Origin: Lachnoclostridium sp. An196
GTDB taxonomy: Bacteria; Bacillota; Clostridia; Lachnospirales; Lachnospiraceae
Length of the DNA stretch: 64,000 bases
Assembly (NCBI RefSeq): GCF_002160135.1
Contig: NZ_NFJZ01000002.1
Coordinates: 248,001 to 312,000 of the forward strand
Direction: 5' to 3'
Below the pieces are notes generated by a model, which saw only the letters and a list, made by a program, of their open reading frames with translations, did not search any database and was not told the origin of the DNA. Both the position numbers and the translations under genes were made by a program. Numbering within the stretch: position 1 is the first letter of the stretch; every line of letters starts with the position of its first letter. This document shows, piece by piece, positions 30,800-40,526 of this stretch.

Positions 30800-31978
30800 T
30801 TATTGAGCCATGCGGTAGATCTTTTCGACATCTTCCGCATGGAGGACTTTGAATCCGCCTACTGTGCGATGCCCGAAAAAGACACATTTCTGTGCCATCT
30901 CACGGATCTGGTCATCTGTGGGATGTACGCCCAGTTCTGAGAGAGAGACCGGCATGTTGATGGAACGGAAGAAATCTTCCATAGCCCGGATGCCTGCCAG
31001 AGCGGTCTCCTCTGCCGTGCCGGAATCCGCAGGGACGCCCATCACATGGATGGCAAAATGCGCGAATTTCTCCGGCTCTTCCTGATAGACATAACGCGCC
31101 CAGCTGCCCCAGACAGCGGCCAGACCGGCGCCATGAGCCACATCGAACATACCGCCCAGCTCATGCTCGATCTGATGGGAGGCCCAGTCTCCGGCGGTTC
31201 CGCAGCCGGTAAGTCCATTGTGGGAGAGACTGCCTGCCCACATGATCTCCGCGCGGGCGTCATAGTTCTGCGGGTCTTCCATGAGAACATGCGCATTGTG
31301 CATCACCGTGCGCATTAAGGCCTCGCTGATGCTGTCGGTCAGCTCTGTGTGTTTCTCATGACTGAAATACCGCTCCATGGTATGCATCAGGATGTCCGTG
31401 CATCCGCAGGAGGTCTGGTAAGGCGGCAGAGAACAGGTCAGCTCCGGATTCATGATGGCGAAACGGCAGCGGCTGTAATCGCTGCTGTAGCCTCTCTTGA
31501 GCCAGCCGTCTTCATTGGTGATGACGGAGGAATCGCTCATCTCGCTTCCGGCGGCCGCGATGGTGGGGATGGCGCCGATGGGGATACATCCGGCAGCAGT
31601 GGCTTTTCTGTCATAGAAGAGCCACGGATCACAGTTATGATATAATCCGTAGCCGATGGCTTTGGCGGAATCGATGACGCTGCCGCCGCCCACGGCCAGA
31701 AGGAAATCCACGCCTTCTTTTTGGCAGAGTTCGATGCCTTCTTTAACCAGTCCAAGGCGGGGGTTGGGTACTACGCCGCCCAGCAATACGTAAGGCAGTC
31801 CGGCTTCTGTCAGAGAATCGCAGACCCGGTCCAGAAGACCGGATTTTTTTGCGCTGCCGCCGCCGTAGTGTACCAGCACTTTGGAAGCGCCGAAGGATCT
31901 GGCCAGTTCTCCGGCTCTTTTTTCCGTCCCTTTTCCGAAGACAACTTTTGTGGGCGTGTAGTATTCAAAATTCAGCAT
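30800..31978 (-). CDS. Iron-containing alcohol dehydrogenase (butanol dehydrogenase-like)
   Basis: The 392-residue enzyme is a group III alcohol dehydrogenase of the BdhA/YqhD type, reducing aldehydes with NAD(P)H. NAD-binding GGGSVIDSAKAI is near residue 96; metal ligands are in the CGCTDILMHTMERYF region, SHQIEHELGGMFDVAHGAGLA and the C-terminal FFGHRTVGGF. ATG at 31978 is chosen over one 6 bp upstream because of the distance to AAGGAG. It is the last gene of a run after murF, 12 bp away. Confidence 0.93.
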   Translation of the reverse strand: MLNFEYYTPTKVVFGKGTEKRAGELARSFGASKVLVHYGGGSAKKSGLLDRVCDSLTEAGLPYVLLGGVVPNPRLGLVKEGIELCQKEGVDFLLAVGGGSVIDSAKAIGYGLYHNCDPWLFYDRKATAAGCIPIGAIPTIAAAGSEMSDSSVITNEDGWLKRGYSSDYSRCRFAIMNPELTCSLPPYQTSCGCTDILMHTMERYFSHEKHTELTDSISEALMRTVMHNAHVLMEDPQNYDARAEIMWAGSLSHNGLTGCGTAGDWASHQIEHELGGMFDVAHGAGLAAVWGSWARYVYQEEPEKFAHFAIHVMGVPADSGTAEETALAGIRAMEDFFRSINMPVSLSELGVHPTDDQIREMAQKCVFFGHRTVGGFKVLHAEDVEKIYRMAQ

Positions 31979-31990
31979 TGTCATATCTCC

Positions 31991-33349
31991 TTATGATTCT
32001 GATAAAACGTTTACAATCTCTTCAAATCCCATATAATGGGAAGCTTTGACCAGGACCGAGTCGCCGTCTTTCAGGATATGTTCCCTGTTCTTTAAGAAGG
32101 ACTCCTTGTCCGGAAAATGAAGACAGCAGGAGGACGGGGAAGCCGTCCTGGCCGCTTCGTGAATGAATTCACTGAGCGGGCCGATGGTGACGATCACATC
32201 GATGGAAAGATCCTTTAAGTGTTCTCCTACGGATGCGTGGAGTTCTTTTTTCTGATCTCCCAGTTCGCCCATATCTCCCAGGACAGCCACTTTGCGGGTG
32301 AGCGCCTGATCCAGCACATCCAGCATGGCGCGCATGGAGACCGGGTTGGCGTTGTAACAGTCATCCAGCAGCGTATAGCGCGGGGTATGCAGAAGATGCC
32401 CGCGGCCCGGAAGGGCGGACAGGGACCGGATCCCGGCTTCTATTTCTTCTGAGTTAAGCCCCAGGGACTGTCCCACGCAGGTGCCGGCCATGGCGTTGTA
32501 GACCATATGCATGCCGGGGATCGGGATGGCAGCGTGAATGTCTCCTTTCGGCGTGCGGATCCGGCAGCGGATGCCGTCCAGACCCAGATTCTCGATCTGA
32601 TCGGCATAAATCTGGTTGGTCTTGTTTAATCCGAAGGTTACGGCGCGATCTTTCATAACGGTCAGTTTATCGTCATCGCCGTTTATAAAGATCCCGGCGT
32701 CGGGAGCCGCGTAATCCAGCATCTCCATCTTGGCTTTCAAGATACCGTCCCGGGATCCCAGATACTCCAGATGAGCGACGCCGATATTGGTAAAAACACA
32801 ATGAGTGGGACGGGCCATACGGCTCAGCCGGTGCATCTCTCCAAAATGGTTCATACCCATCTCCAGAACCGCGGCTTCATGTTCCCGGTCAATCATGAAA
32901 ATGGTCAGAGGAAGACCGATTTCATTATTGAAATTGCCAGGCGTTCTGAGAACATGGTACTTCCGGCCCAGAACTGCGGCGATCATTTCTTTGGTGCTTG
33001 TTTTTCCCACACTGCCGGTTACTCCGATAACCGGAATGGACAGGGTTTTCCGGTAAGCCTCCGCGCCGTCTTTCAGGGCCTGGAGCGTATCTTTGACCAG
33101 AATATAAGGGCCGGCGGGATCGGTCAGCTTCTGCTGGCTGACCGCGCACAGAGCGCCTTTCTCAAACACTCCGGGGATAAAGCGGTGGCCGTCTGTCCGT
33201 TCGCCCACGGTGGCGAGGAACAGGTCTCCTTTCCGGATCTGACGGCTGTCGACTTTTACTCCCTGTATATTTTGTTCCAGAATCCCGGAAGGACCGTAGA
33301 AGGTTCCTCCGCAGGCTTCCAGAAACTGGCCTGCCGTAAAATTTTTCAT
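31991..33349 (-). CDS. murF: UDP-N-acetylmuramoyl-tripeptide--D-alanyl-D-alanine ligase
   Basis: The 452-residue Mur ligase joins D-Ala-D-Ala to the UDP-MurNAc-tripeptide in the cytoplasm. The ATP loop is VTGSVGKTSTKEM (near 115), followed by TPGNFNNEIGLPLT specific for MurF, then NGDDD and the C-terminal domain with LDDCYNANPVSM. The substrate, D-Ala-D-Ala, comes from ddl encoded 33 bp upstream. Length is normal. Confidence 0.96.
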   Translation of the reverse strand: MKNFTAGQFLEACGGTFYGPSGILEQNIQGVKVDSRQIRKGDLFLATVGERTDGHRFIPGVFEKGALCAVSQQKLTDPAGPYILVKDTLQALKDGAEAYRKTLSIPVIGVTGSVGKTSTKEMIAAVLGRKYHVLRTPGNFNNEIGLPLTIFMIDREHEAAVLEMGMNHFGEMHRLSRMARPTHCVFTNIGVAHLEYLGSRDGILKAKMEMLDYAAPDAGIFINGDDDKLTVMKDRAVTFGLNKTNQIYADQIENLGLDGIRCRIRTPKGDIHAAIPIPGMHMVYNAMAGTCVGQSLGLNSEEIEAGIRSLSALPGRGHLLHTPRYTLLDDCYNANPVSMRAMLDVLDQALTRKVAVLGDMGELGDQKKELHASVGEHLKDLSIDVIVTIGPLSEFIHEAARTASPSSCCLHFPDKESFLKNREHILKDGDSVLVKASHYMGFEEIVNVLSES

Positions 33350-33382
33350 GATAATCCGTCCTTCCTGTCCCGAAATCCGGGA

Positions 33383-34429
33383 TCACTGATATTTTTTCAA
33401 GGATACCTGAAGGATCCATTCGCAGAGCTGCGGGAAGCTGTATCCGATGGCGGCCGCTTCCTGCGGCAGCAGACTGGTGGGGGTCATCCCGGGAAGAGTG
33501 TTGATCTCCAGCGCATAATCTGTCCCGGTACGATCATCCAGCATAAAATCCACCCGGGCATATCCTTCAATGCTTACAGCGGCACATGCTTCTTCCGCAT
33601 GTTTCTGCATACGCGCAGCCGTCTCTTCCGGAAGGTCGGCGGGACAGGTCTCTATGGTGCTTCCGGCCTGATATTTACTTTTATAATCATAAAAACCTTC
33701 CAGCGGCGCGATCTCGATGACAGGGAGAGCCTTTCCATCGATGACTCCGATGGAAAATTCCCGTCCGATAATGCACCGTTCCACGACTACCTGATCTTCA
33801 TAGGAAAACGCATTTTCCAGAGCTCCGGCGAGAGACTCCGGGGTATCTGCCCTATAAACGCCCACGGAAGAACCTCCGCAGCATGTTTTTACCATGCAGG
33901 GAAAGCCTACCTCCTCCGGGAGAGTGAACGGTTTCCCTTTCACGGCTGTAACGCCCGGCGGAGTAGGAACCCCCAGGGCATGGAACATACGCTTTGTCAG
34001 ATCTTTGTCCATGCTGATGGCGCTGCTTACATGGCCGGTTCCTGTATAACGGATACCCATCAGATCGAAAAGAGCCTGTATTCTGCCATCCTCCCCGTTG
34101 GAACCGTGGAGGGCGAGAAATACCATATCGGCCATCGCACAGAGATCCAGCACATGAGGGCCGAGAAGACTCCGGTATCCGGGACGCAGCGCTTTGACTG
34201 ACTCCAGATCGGGGGCTTCTGCAGACACGCTGCAGATGGAAGCGGTCCAGTCTATATCGGCGTCAAACAGTTGGTCCAGGGATCTTCCCGGCTCCGGAAG
34301 GCCAAGGAAAAGATCTATCAGTATTGCCTGATGTCCATTTTCTTTCAGCGCCCGGTAGATATCTCTTCCGCTGACCAGCGAGACGTCGCGTTCAGTGCTG
34401 ATACCTCCTGCCAATACTACAATTTTCAT
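33383..34429 (-). CDS. ddl: D-alanine--D-alanine ligase
   Basis: The 348-residue ATP-grasp enzyme makes D-Ala-D-Ala for peptidoglycan. Marks are LAGGISTERDVSLVSG at the start, LHGSNGEDGRIQALFDLMGIRYTG, the Ser-loop CCGGSSVGVYRADT, and RVDFMLDD...EINTLPGMTPTSLLPQ for metal binding near the end. GAGGAGG precedes the ATG; plsC ends 10 bp upstream and murF follows. Confidence 0.96.
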   Translation of the reverse strand: MKIVVLAGGISTERDVSLVSGRDIYRALKENGHQAILIDLFLGLPEPGRSLDQLFDADIDWTASICSVSAEAPDLESVKALRPGYRSLLGPHVLDLCAMADMVFLALHGSNGEDGRIQALFDLMGIRYTGTGHVSSAISMDKDLTKRMFHALGVPTPPGVTAVKGKPFTLPEEVGFPCMVKTCCGGSSVGVYRADTPESLAGALENAFSYEDQVVVERCIIGREFSIGVIDGKALPVIEIAPLEGFYDYKSKYQAGSTIETCPADLPEETAARMQKHAEEACAAVSIEGYARVDFMLDDRTGTDYALEINTLPGMTPTSLLPQEAAAIGYSFPQLCEWILQVSLKKYQ

Positions 34430-34439
34430 AACTGCCTCC

Positions 34440-35168
34440 TCAATCTATATGATGCTGATCCAGCATTTCCTGGATTTTTTTCTGCGTATACGCACCCAGA
34501 AATTTCTGGTCTTCTTTTGACAGCTCTTTGGGATAAACAGGCGCTCCATATTCTACGATCACTTTGCACGGACGGACAAACGGCATATGGTTTTCGAAGA
34601 TCTGCGCGGAGTTGCTGATCGCCATCGGAATAATGGGGCAGCCGGTCTTGGCAGCCATTTTGAGGCTCCCTTCATGGAAAGGCTGCATCTGCCCGTCCTT
34701 GCTCCGGGTGCCTTCCGGGAAAATACAGATAGAGATACCATTCTTGATATAATCTATGCATGTCAGGATCATCTGCATACCGGCGCGAAGATCGCTGCGG
34801 TCCAGAAATACGCAGTAAAGCCGCTTCATCCAGTCGCGGAGCAGGGGATAACGCAGCATTTCGGATTTGGCCACATAACCGGTCAGGCCGGGACATTGAG
34901 AATACGTAAGCAGAATGTCAAAATAACTGTTATGATTGCCCACGTAAAGAACCGCACGGTCTTTGGGGACGTTTTCTCTGCCGATATAGGAGATGTCGGC
35001 GCCGGTGATCCAGAGCATCAGTTTGAAAGCCCACTGCACCATGCGAAGGCAGCTGATATCCCGCGCATGCGGATTAATCTTCGCGACCAGCTTCTCAACC
35101 AGCAGAACAGGTATTCCAAGGAGCAGGTAGAGGAACAGAAGCAGTGCTATCAGTAAAAATCTTATCAT
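34440..35168 (-). CDS. plsC: 1-acyl-sn-glycerol-3-phosphate acyltransferase
   Basis: The 242-residue membrane enzyme acylates lysophosphatidate to phosphatidate. It has an N-terminal membrane segment (MIRFLLIALLLFLYLLLGI), the catalytic NHNSYFD motif (HxxxxD, near 78), and FPEGTRSKDGQM, the glycerol-phosphate binding motif. It lies between malQ (29 bp) and ddl (10 bp) in a lipid and wall precursor run. Confidence 0.95.
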   Translation of the reverse strand: MIRFLLIALLLFLYLLLGIPVLLVEKLVAKINPHARDISCLRMVQWAFKLMLWITGADISYIGRENVPKDRAVLYVGNHNSYFDILLTYSQCPGLTGYVAKSEMLRYPLLRDWMKRLYCVFLDRSDLRAGMQMILTCIDYIKNGISICIFPEGTRSKDGQMQPFHEGSLKMAAKTGCPIIPMAISNSAQIFENHMPFVRPCKVIVEYGAPVYPKELSKEDQKFLGAYTQKKIQEMLDQHHID

Positions 35169-35197
35169 GTCAAATCCTTCTTTCCGTTAAAAAGGGA

Positions 35198-36739
35198 TTA
35201 TCCCCAACGCCCGAATAAACGGGTCATCTGACGCAGCCCGTCTGCGATCCCCTGATCCAGCTGCCCTTCGCGGAAACGGAAAGTCCAGTTTCCGGAAGGG
35301 GTTCCGGGAACATTCATACGGGCCTCGCTGCCCAGTTTCAGAAGGTCCTGAACCGGGAAGATGGCGTATCTGGCAATAGTACCCAGGCAGGTGCGGATGA
35401 AATCCCAGCTGATGCTGCTGGCGTCGGTGTTCATGTAGCGCCGTACCTTGTCCCGGTTCTGCTCGTTCGTGTTGGCATACCAGCCGCAGCTGGTATCGTT
35501 GTCATGGGTGCCGGTGTAACAGACGCAGTTGCGGGTATCCAGCTGATGGGGAAGAAAAGTGCTTTCGCCTTCTCCTTCAAAACCGAACTGCAGTACTTTC
35601 ATGCCGGGAAACGCGAACATATCCCGCAGACGCTCTACTTCCGGAGTGATGATACCCAGATCTTCCGCGAAGATGGGAAGTCCTTCGCCCAGTTCCTTTT
35701 CAATGGCAAGGAAAAGATCTTCTCCGGGGCCTTTCTTCCATTCTCCGTTCACAGCGGTTTCTTCCCCGGCGGGTACGGCCCAGTAGGCTTCAAAACCGCG
35801 GAAATGATCGATGCGGAGATAATCCACCTGATCCAGCTGGTTGCGGATGCGTTCGATCCACCAGGAATAACCGTCGGCGGCATGGACGTCCCAGTCGTAG
35901 AGCGGATTGCCCCAGAGCTGTCCCGTAGCGCTGAAATAGTCGGGCGGAACGCCGGCCGTCTCCAGCGGAAAGCCTTTCGAGTCCAGGCGGAAGAGACGGC
36001 GGTTCGCCCATACGTCCGCGCTGTCCAGACAGGTGAAGATCGGGATGTCACCGATGATGGCGATTCCTTTATTATTGGCGTATTCCTTCAGATCAAACCA
36101 CTGGTCGAAGAACAGAAACTGAAGAAACTTATAATAATCCACTTCATCTTTCAGCTTTTCTGTCCATTCCTCCTTCTCCAGCGGATCAGGATCTCTGAGA
36201 CTGGTGTCCCACTCATACCAGTTCAGTCCTTTGTGGTAGTCTTTTCCGGCCATAAAAAGGGCATAATCATTCAGCCAGTATTCGTTGCTGTCGCAGAACG
36301 CCTGATATTCTTCCAGCAAATTCTTGTCGGCGGTATGATGAAAATTTTTCCAGGCGGTCTGGAAAAGTCCTTTTTTATATGTCTTTACTTCTCCGTATTC
36401 TACCTTGTCCGGATCAAAATCCGGAATGTCTTCCAGATCTTCTTCAGAAAGCAGATTCTGTTTTTTCAGGAGATCCGGACTGATCAGCAGAGGCTGACCT
36501 GCAAATACGGAAAAGCCCTGGTAGGGAGAATCTCCCCATGTGGTCGGACACAAAGGCAGGATCTGCCACAGATGCTGCCCGGCAGCCGCCAGGAAGTCGA
36601 TAAAATCATAAGCGCCCTGTCCCAGGTCTCCGATCCCGTAAGGAGACGGGAAAGAAGTAGGATGACAGAGCACGCCGCTGTAGCGGTGGTTGGTCTGGTC
36701 TTCTTTGGATACTTTGAAATGCACGAAACGATCCTCCAT
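35198..36739 (-). CDS. malQ: 4-alpha-glucanotransferase (amylomaltase, GH77)
   Basis: The 513-residue enzyme transfers alpha-1,4-glucan segments in maltodextrin and glycogen metabolism. Family marks are SPYGIGDLGQGAYDFIDFL, WGDSPYQGFSVFAGQP, the nucleophile region VDYLRIDHFRGFEAYWAVP, the acid/base region PIFAEDLGIITPEV, and CYTGTHDNDT. The first 20 residues (MEDRFVHFKVSKEDQTNHRY) precede the usual start, so initiation could also be a little downstream. No strong ribosome binding site is visible. It is first in the minus-strand run. Confidence 0.95.
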   Translation of the reverse strand: MEDRFVHFKVSKEDQTNHRYSGVLCHPTSFPSPYGIGDLGQGAYDFIDFLAAAGQHLWQILPLCPTTWGDSPYQGFSVFAGQPLLISPDLLKKQNLLSEEDLEDIPDFDPDKVEYGEVKTYKKGLFQTAWKNFHHTADKNLLEEYQAFCDSNEYWLNDYALFMAGKDYHKGLNWYEWDTSLRDPDPLEKEEWTEKLKDEVDYYKFLQFLFFDQWFDLKEYANNKGIAIIGDIPIFTCLDSADVWANRRLFRLDSKGFPLETAGVPPDYFSATGQLWGNPLYDWDVHAADGYSWWIERIRNQLDQVDYLRIDHFRGFEAYWAVPAGEETAVNGEWKKGPGEDLFLAIEKELGEGLPIFAEDLGIITPEVERLRDMFAFPGMKVLQFGFEGEGESTFLPHQLDTRNCVCYTGTHDNDTSCGWYANTNEQNRDKVRRYMNTDASSISWDFIRTCLGTIARYAIFPVQDLLKLGSEARMNVPGTPSGNWTFRFREGQLDQGIADGLRQMTRLFGRWG

Positions 36740-36853
36740 TTTTCAATATCTATCATTATAATGGATTAGGAACGGGAATACAAGGAAGAACGCTGGTCTG
36801 AAATGGTTTTTTTCCACATATGATAGAGCAAAAGAACAGGAAGTTTTTCAGGT

Positions 36854-37252
36854 ATGAGAAAATGGTGTCTGATCTGTCTGACAGTGCTGATGCTGACAGC
36901 ATGCGGAGTGGAGACGCAGGATGAGGAAAAAGTAAAAGACCTGGATTTTACGGTGCTGGATCCGGAAAGGACCCCGGAAGAGCTTCGGAACGTGCTGGAG
37001 GAGAAAAAAACAGAACCATTCAAGGTGACGTATGAGGATGACGGATATTTGTATATCTGCATTGGATATGGAGAGCAGCCAAGCAGCGGTTATAGTATTG
37101 CGGTGGAAGATCTGTATCTGACCGGCAACGCGGTCTATGTGGACACAGAGCTTTTAGGTCCGGATGGAACAGAGCAGACGGCAGACGCGGTTACTTGCCC
37201 TTATCTGGTGCTGAAACTGGAATATCTGGAGCAGCCGGTGGTATTTGAATAA
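36854..37252 (+). CDS. Lipoprotein with PrcB C-terminal-like domain
   Basis: The 132-residue protein has a lipoprotein signal with lipobox LTAC (Cys17) and a domain similar to PrcB_C (YLYICIGYGEQPSSGYSIAVEDLYLTG), found in protease-complex and surface lipoproteins of clostridia. The C-terminus (CPYLVLKLEYLEQPVVFE) matches the usual last strand. It is 19 bp before the SipL-like gene, with which it is probably co-transcribed, so a role at the developing spore or cell surface is possible. Confidence 0.8.
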   Translation: MRKWCLICLTVLMLTACGVETQDEEKVKDLDFTVLDPERTPEELRNVLEEKKTEPFKVTYEDDGYLYICIGYGEQPSSGYSIAVEDLYLTGNAVYVDTELLGPDGTEQTADAVTCPYLVLKLEYLEQPVVFE

Positions 37253-37271
37253 AATGAAAGAGGGGAGAACA

Positions 37272-38858
37272 ATGGAACTGGTACGGAGATATATTGGCCT
37301 GAACCGCCGGAAAGGCGGCGCGGTCAGTCAGATTACGCTGGAGGAAGATCTGAATGTGCCGGATCAAAAGCCTGATATTTTCCGGATTATTCATAAGCAG
37401 GGAGAATTCCGGGCGGACGAGATCAAAGGCGAGATCGGAAAAATCAAGGTACGTGGAGTCTTTTTCTATCGGATCCTGTATGTGGGAGAAGGGGCGGACC
37501 GGATGCCGGACGCGCTGGAAGGCAGCGTGCCGGTAGAAGAGACCGTCTTTTTGAATGAACTGGAGGATGGAGACGGACTGGATTTCTCCTGGGAACTGGA
37601 AGATCTCCATGCATCGGCGATACATTCCCGCAAGGTGAATATGAAATGTGTGCTGGCACTGAAAGCCGAGGCATACCGGGAACAGCCAGCCGCGCTGGTC
37701 GGCGCGCCTCCCGAAGAAAAAGACCTGTTTATACGTACCTGTCCGGTCAGTGTGCAGCAGGAAACGGTACATAAAAAGGATACTCTTCGAATCAGGGAAG
37801 AATTGACGCTGCCTCCGGGGAAGCCGAATATACGGAAGATTATCTGGAAAGAGCTGCGACTTCAGGGGCTGGGGATACGTCCGGAAGAAGGGAAAGTGAT
37901 TATAAAAGGAGAATTGTCCGTGTTTTTTCTGTATGAAGGTGAAGCAGAGGATGTCGGACGGCTGCAGTGGCTGGAGCAGAGTATTCCTTTCCAGCAGGAA
38001 ATAGAGTGTGAAGGATGCCGGCCCGATCTGACGGGGAAGACGGAAGTGTCGCTGCAGCGCGCAGATATGGAGCTCCAGGCCGATTATGACGGAGAACCCA
38101 GGACAGTGCGTATTGACGCGGTACTGGAACTACGCATGCGGTACCTGGAAGAGAGTTCTGGCGAAGTGCTCTGCGATGCTTATAGTCTGGACCGGGAGAT
38201 CCATCCTGTGAGACAGACCTATGCCTGGGATTTTGTGCAGGGAATATCGGACGCCAGGGCCAGGGCGGGAGGCCGACTGAAACTGGAAGAAGGAGCGCCT
38301 TCTATCCTTCAGATCCTGAGCGCGGGGGCTCAGATCCATGCGGGACATATGGAAATTTCGGAGAAAGGGCTGCAGGTACAGGGAATGACGGAGCCGTGGG
38401 TACTTTATACGACCTCAGATGACGCGCAGCCCGTGGCCTGCGTGATGGGAAGCTTCCCGTTTGATTATACGGTAGAAACGTCAGAACTGTCAGAAAACAG
38501 CGGATGGCAGGTTTCTCTGGGACTGGATCAAATTACGGTTAACATGCAGGATGAAAGAGAAGTGGAGATCAAGATGGTGCTTCAGATTCAGGCTCTTTTC
38601 CAGTGCCAGAGAGAACTGGATCTGGTGGAGGATCTGGAAGAAGAGCCGCTTGACATGGAACGCCTGAAACGGATGCCGGGTATGGTGATCCATGTGGTAC
38701 AGCCGGGGGAAAGTCTGTGGGATATTGCCAGGGAACACGCCGCTTCATGCGCGGCAGTGGCGGAACTGAATGAGCTGAAAGAGGAGGCAGTCCGTCCGGG
38801 ACAGAAGCTTTTGCTGATCAAAGAGATCAGCGGGCGCGGGAACGGCGGGACGGTATGA
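37272..38858 (+). CDS. SPOCS (DUF3794) and LysM domain protein, SipL-like spore coat factor
   Basis: The 528-residue protein has SPOCS/DUF3794 domains (residues about 20-130 and 165-290, each with a VPDQKPDIFRIIHKQGE- or LPPGKPNIRKIIWKE-like start, and a third at about 320-430) and a C-terminal LysM (HVVQPGESLWDIAREHAASCAAVAELN, near 475-522). This is the architecture of C. difficile SipL, which anchors coat assembly with SpoIVA. The start at 37272 follows AGGGGAG; upstream codons are unlikely. It is expected to be a mother-cell sporulation gene. Confidence 0.9.
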   Translation: MELVRRYIGLNRRKGGAVSQITLEEDLNVPDQKPDIFRIIHKQGEFRADEIKGEIGKIKVRGVFFYRILYVGEGADRMPDALEGSVPVEETVFLNELEDGDGLDFSWELEDLHASAIHSRKVNMKCVLALKAEAYREQPAALVGAPPEEKDLFIRTCPVSVQQETVHKKDTLRIREELTLPPGKPNIRKIIWKELRLQGLGIRPEEGKVIIKGELSVFFLYEGEAEDVGRLQWLEQSIPFQQEIECEGCRPDLTGKTEVSLQRADMELQADYDGEPRTVRIDAVLELRMRYLEESSGEVLCDAYSLDREIHPVRQTYAWDFVQGISDARARAGGRLKLEEGAPSILQILSAGAQIHAGHMEISEKGLQVQGMTEPWVLYTTSDDAQPVACVMGSFPFDYTVETSELSENSGWQVSLGLDQITVNMQDEREVEIKMVLQIQALFQCQRELDLVEDLEEEPLDMERLKRMPGMVIHVVQPGESLWDIAREHAASCAAVAELNELKEEAVRPGQKLLLIKEISGRGNGGTV

Positions 38859-38879
38859 AAAAAGAAGACTGTGATGGGG

Positions 38880-38906
38880 AACGGCGCAGCTTAAGCTGCG
38901 CCGTTT
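38880..38906 (+). terminator. Terminator of the SipL-like gene
   Basis: Perfect stem AACGGCGCAGC / GCTGCGCCGTT with TTAA loop and a short T-run. Confidence 0.85.
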
Positions 38907-38984
38907 TCTCCCGATTGACGTACGGGGAGGAGTATATTATCATATCTGCAAACCAGATATGATAAGTGCTGAAAGGAGTTCCAT

Positions 38985-39563
38985 ATGACTGAACGTGAAA
39001 AACTGGAAAAGGGATACTGGTATAATGCGAATCACGATCCGGAACTGCAGGAACAGAGAACGGATACGGACGAGCTGTGTTTTTATCTGAATCAGACTCC
39101 TCCCAAAATGGAAGAAAAACGGGAAGAGATCCTGAAAAAACTTTTGCCGAATAAGGGGGAAGACGTCACGATCCTTTCCCCGTTTTATACAGACTATGGT
39201 ACAAGGTGCGTCATCGGCGATCATACGTTTATCAATCATAACGCCTATCTGATGGACTGCGCGCCGGTCAGGATCGGGACGTACTGTTTTATCGGCCCCA
39301 ACTGCGGCATGTATACGGCGATCCACCCTTTGACGGTGGAAGAGAGGAATGAGGGGCTGGAAAAAGCGGAGCCGATCACGATCGGCGACAATGTATGGAT
39401 CGGAGGAGACGTTACGATTCTTCCCGGAGTAACGATCGGGGAAGGATCGGTGATCGGGGCCGGAAGCGTTGTCACAAAGGATATTCCGGATCATGTGGTC
39501 GCCGCGGGAAATCCCTGCCGTGTGCTGAGAAATATCACGGAAGACGACAGACCTGTCGGTTAA
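38985..39563 (+). CDS. Sugar O-acetyltransferase (maltose/galactoside acetyltransferase type)
   Basis: The 192-residue left-handed beta-helix enzyme has the N-terminal Mac domain (TEREKLEKGYWYNANHDPELQEQR) and hexapeptide repeats (DNVWIGGDVTILPGVTIGEGSVIGAGSVVTKDIP). The catalytic His lies in CGMYTAIHPL. It would acetylate sugars with acetyl-CoA as a detoxification step. It is a single-gene unit with GAAAGGAG before the ATG. Confidence 0.94.
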   Translation: MTEREKLEKGYWYNANHDPELQEQRTDTDELCFYLNQTPPKMEEKREEILKKLLPNKGEDVTILSPFYTDYGTRCVIGDHTFINHNAYLMDCAPVRIGTYCFIGPNCGMYTAIHPLTVEERNEGLEKAEPITIGDNVWIGGDVTILPGVTIGEGSVIGAGSVVTKDIPDHVVAAGNPCRVLRNITEDDRPVG

Positions 39564-39587
39564 GATGGGAACAGATATGGTAAAGGG

Positions 39588-39619
39588 AGCAGGAAATCAA
39601 GAAGGTTTCCTGCTTTTTT
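39588..39619 (+). terminator. Terminator of the acetyltransferase gene
   Basis: Stem AGCAGGAAA / TTTCCTGCT followed by a T-run. Confidence 0.85.
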
Positions 39620-39791
39620 TACACAGATTTTACATGAATTTGATAGAGAGAAAAGTAAGGGTTTTGCTATAATGGGAGTAAAATAAGGATATTGTACGCT
39701 TCTGAATAAAATAATGTTGCAAATTTTCAAAATACCCCGAAAATGCGGGGCATTTTGCGTATTCTTCTATAGTGGAGGCGGGGGATGGATA

Positions 39792-40526
39792 ATGGCGGTC
39801 ATAGAACATGATATTGTTGCGCAGGTATATGCGGCAAAAGCAGCCTCGGAAGCGGCGGATGCTCTGATCCGCCAGTACATGGGCTTTATTCGAAGCGAGG
39901 CTATGAAAACGACGAAGAAGTCCTACGGTGAAAATGAAGATGAAATCAGTATCGCCATGTTTGCCTTTTATGAAGCGGTGATGAACTATGAAAAGGGACG
40001 GGGAGCGTTCCTGCCGTACGCGGCGAGAGCGATCCGCAGCCGGCTGATCGATTATTATCGAAAAGAAAAAAGGCATGAACATGTGGGATCTCTTCATGCT
40101 CCGGCAGATGAGGAGGAGAAGACAGAACTTCTGGATATGCTTCCGGATCAGAAAAATGAGGTGGAAGCATATGAGATGCGGGAAGCCAGCCGTAAGGAGA
40201 TTCAGGAATTTGAGAAACAGCTTGCCGTCCTGGGAATAACTTTTTCTGACGTGGCGGATAACTGTCCCAAACAGGAAAGGACGCTGGCAGCATGCCGCGG
40301 AGTGCTGGATTACGCGAGAAAGAATCCGGAACTGCTGGACCGTTTCGTAAAGACAGGCCGCCTGCCGGTAAATGAATTGTCGCAGGGATCCGGAACGGAT
40401 AAGAAGACGATGGAGCGGCACCGAAAATATCTGGCGGCCATCCTCCTGGCTTTCACCAACGGGTATGAGATCATTCGCGGCCATCTGTGCCAGATCGGTC
40501 CCGGGAAAGGAGGAAGCGGACGATGA
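39792..40526 (+). CDS. sigI: RNA polymerase sigma factor SigI
   Basis: The 244-residue protein matches SigI: region 2 around residues 20-90 (YMGFIRSEAMKTTKKSYGENEDEISIAMFAFYEAVMNYE, then FLPYAARAIRSRLIDYYRKEKR) and a C-terminal domain with LPVNELSQGSGTDKKTMERHRKYLAAILLAFTNGYEIIRGHL, typical of SigI rather than of sigma region 4. Its stop overlaps the start of the RsgI gene (ATGA). SigI responds to heat and envelope or polysaccharide signals through RsgI. ATG at 39792 is the first in frame after a GGAGGCGGGGG run. Confidence 0.9.
   Translation: MAVIEHDIVAQVYAAKAASEAADALIRQYMGFIRSEAMKTTKKSYGENEDEISIAMFAFYEAVMNYEKGRGAFLPYAARAIRSRLIDYYRKEKRHEHVGSLHAPADEEEKTELLDMLPDQKNEVEAYEMREASRKEIQEFEKQLAVLGITFSDVADNCPKQERTLAACRGVLDYARKNPELLDRFVKTGRLPVNELSQGSGTDKKTMERHRKYLAAILLAFTNGYEIIRGHLCQIGPGKGGSGR

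Noticed and set aside
32771-34201. Plus-strand open frame of 476 codons over murF and ddl
   Set aside because: Both minus-strand genes have full catalytic motifs; the plus frame is a shadow.
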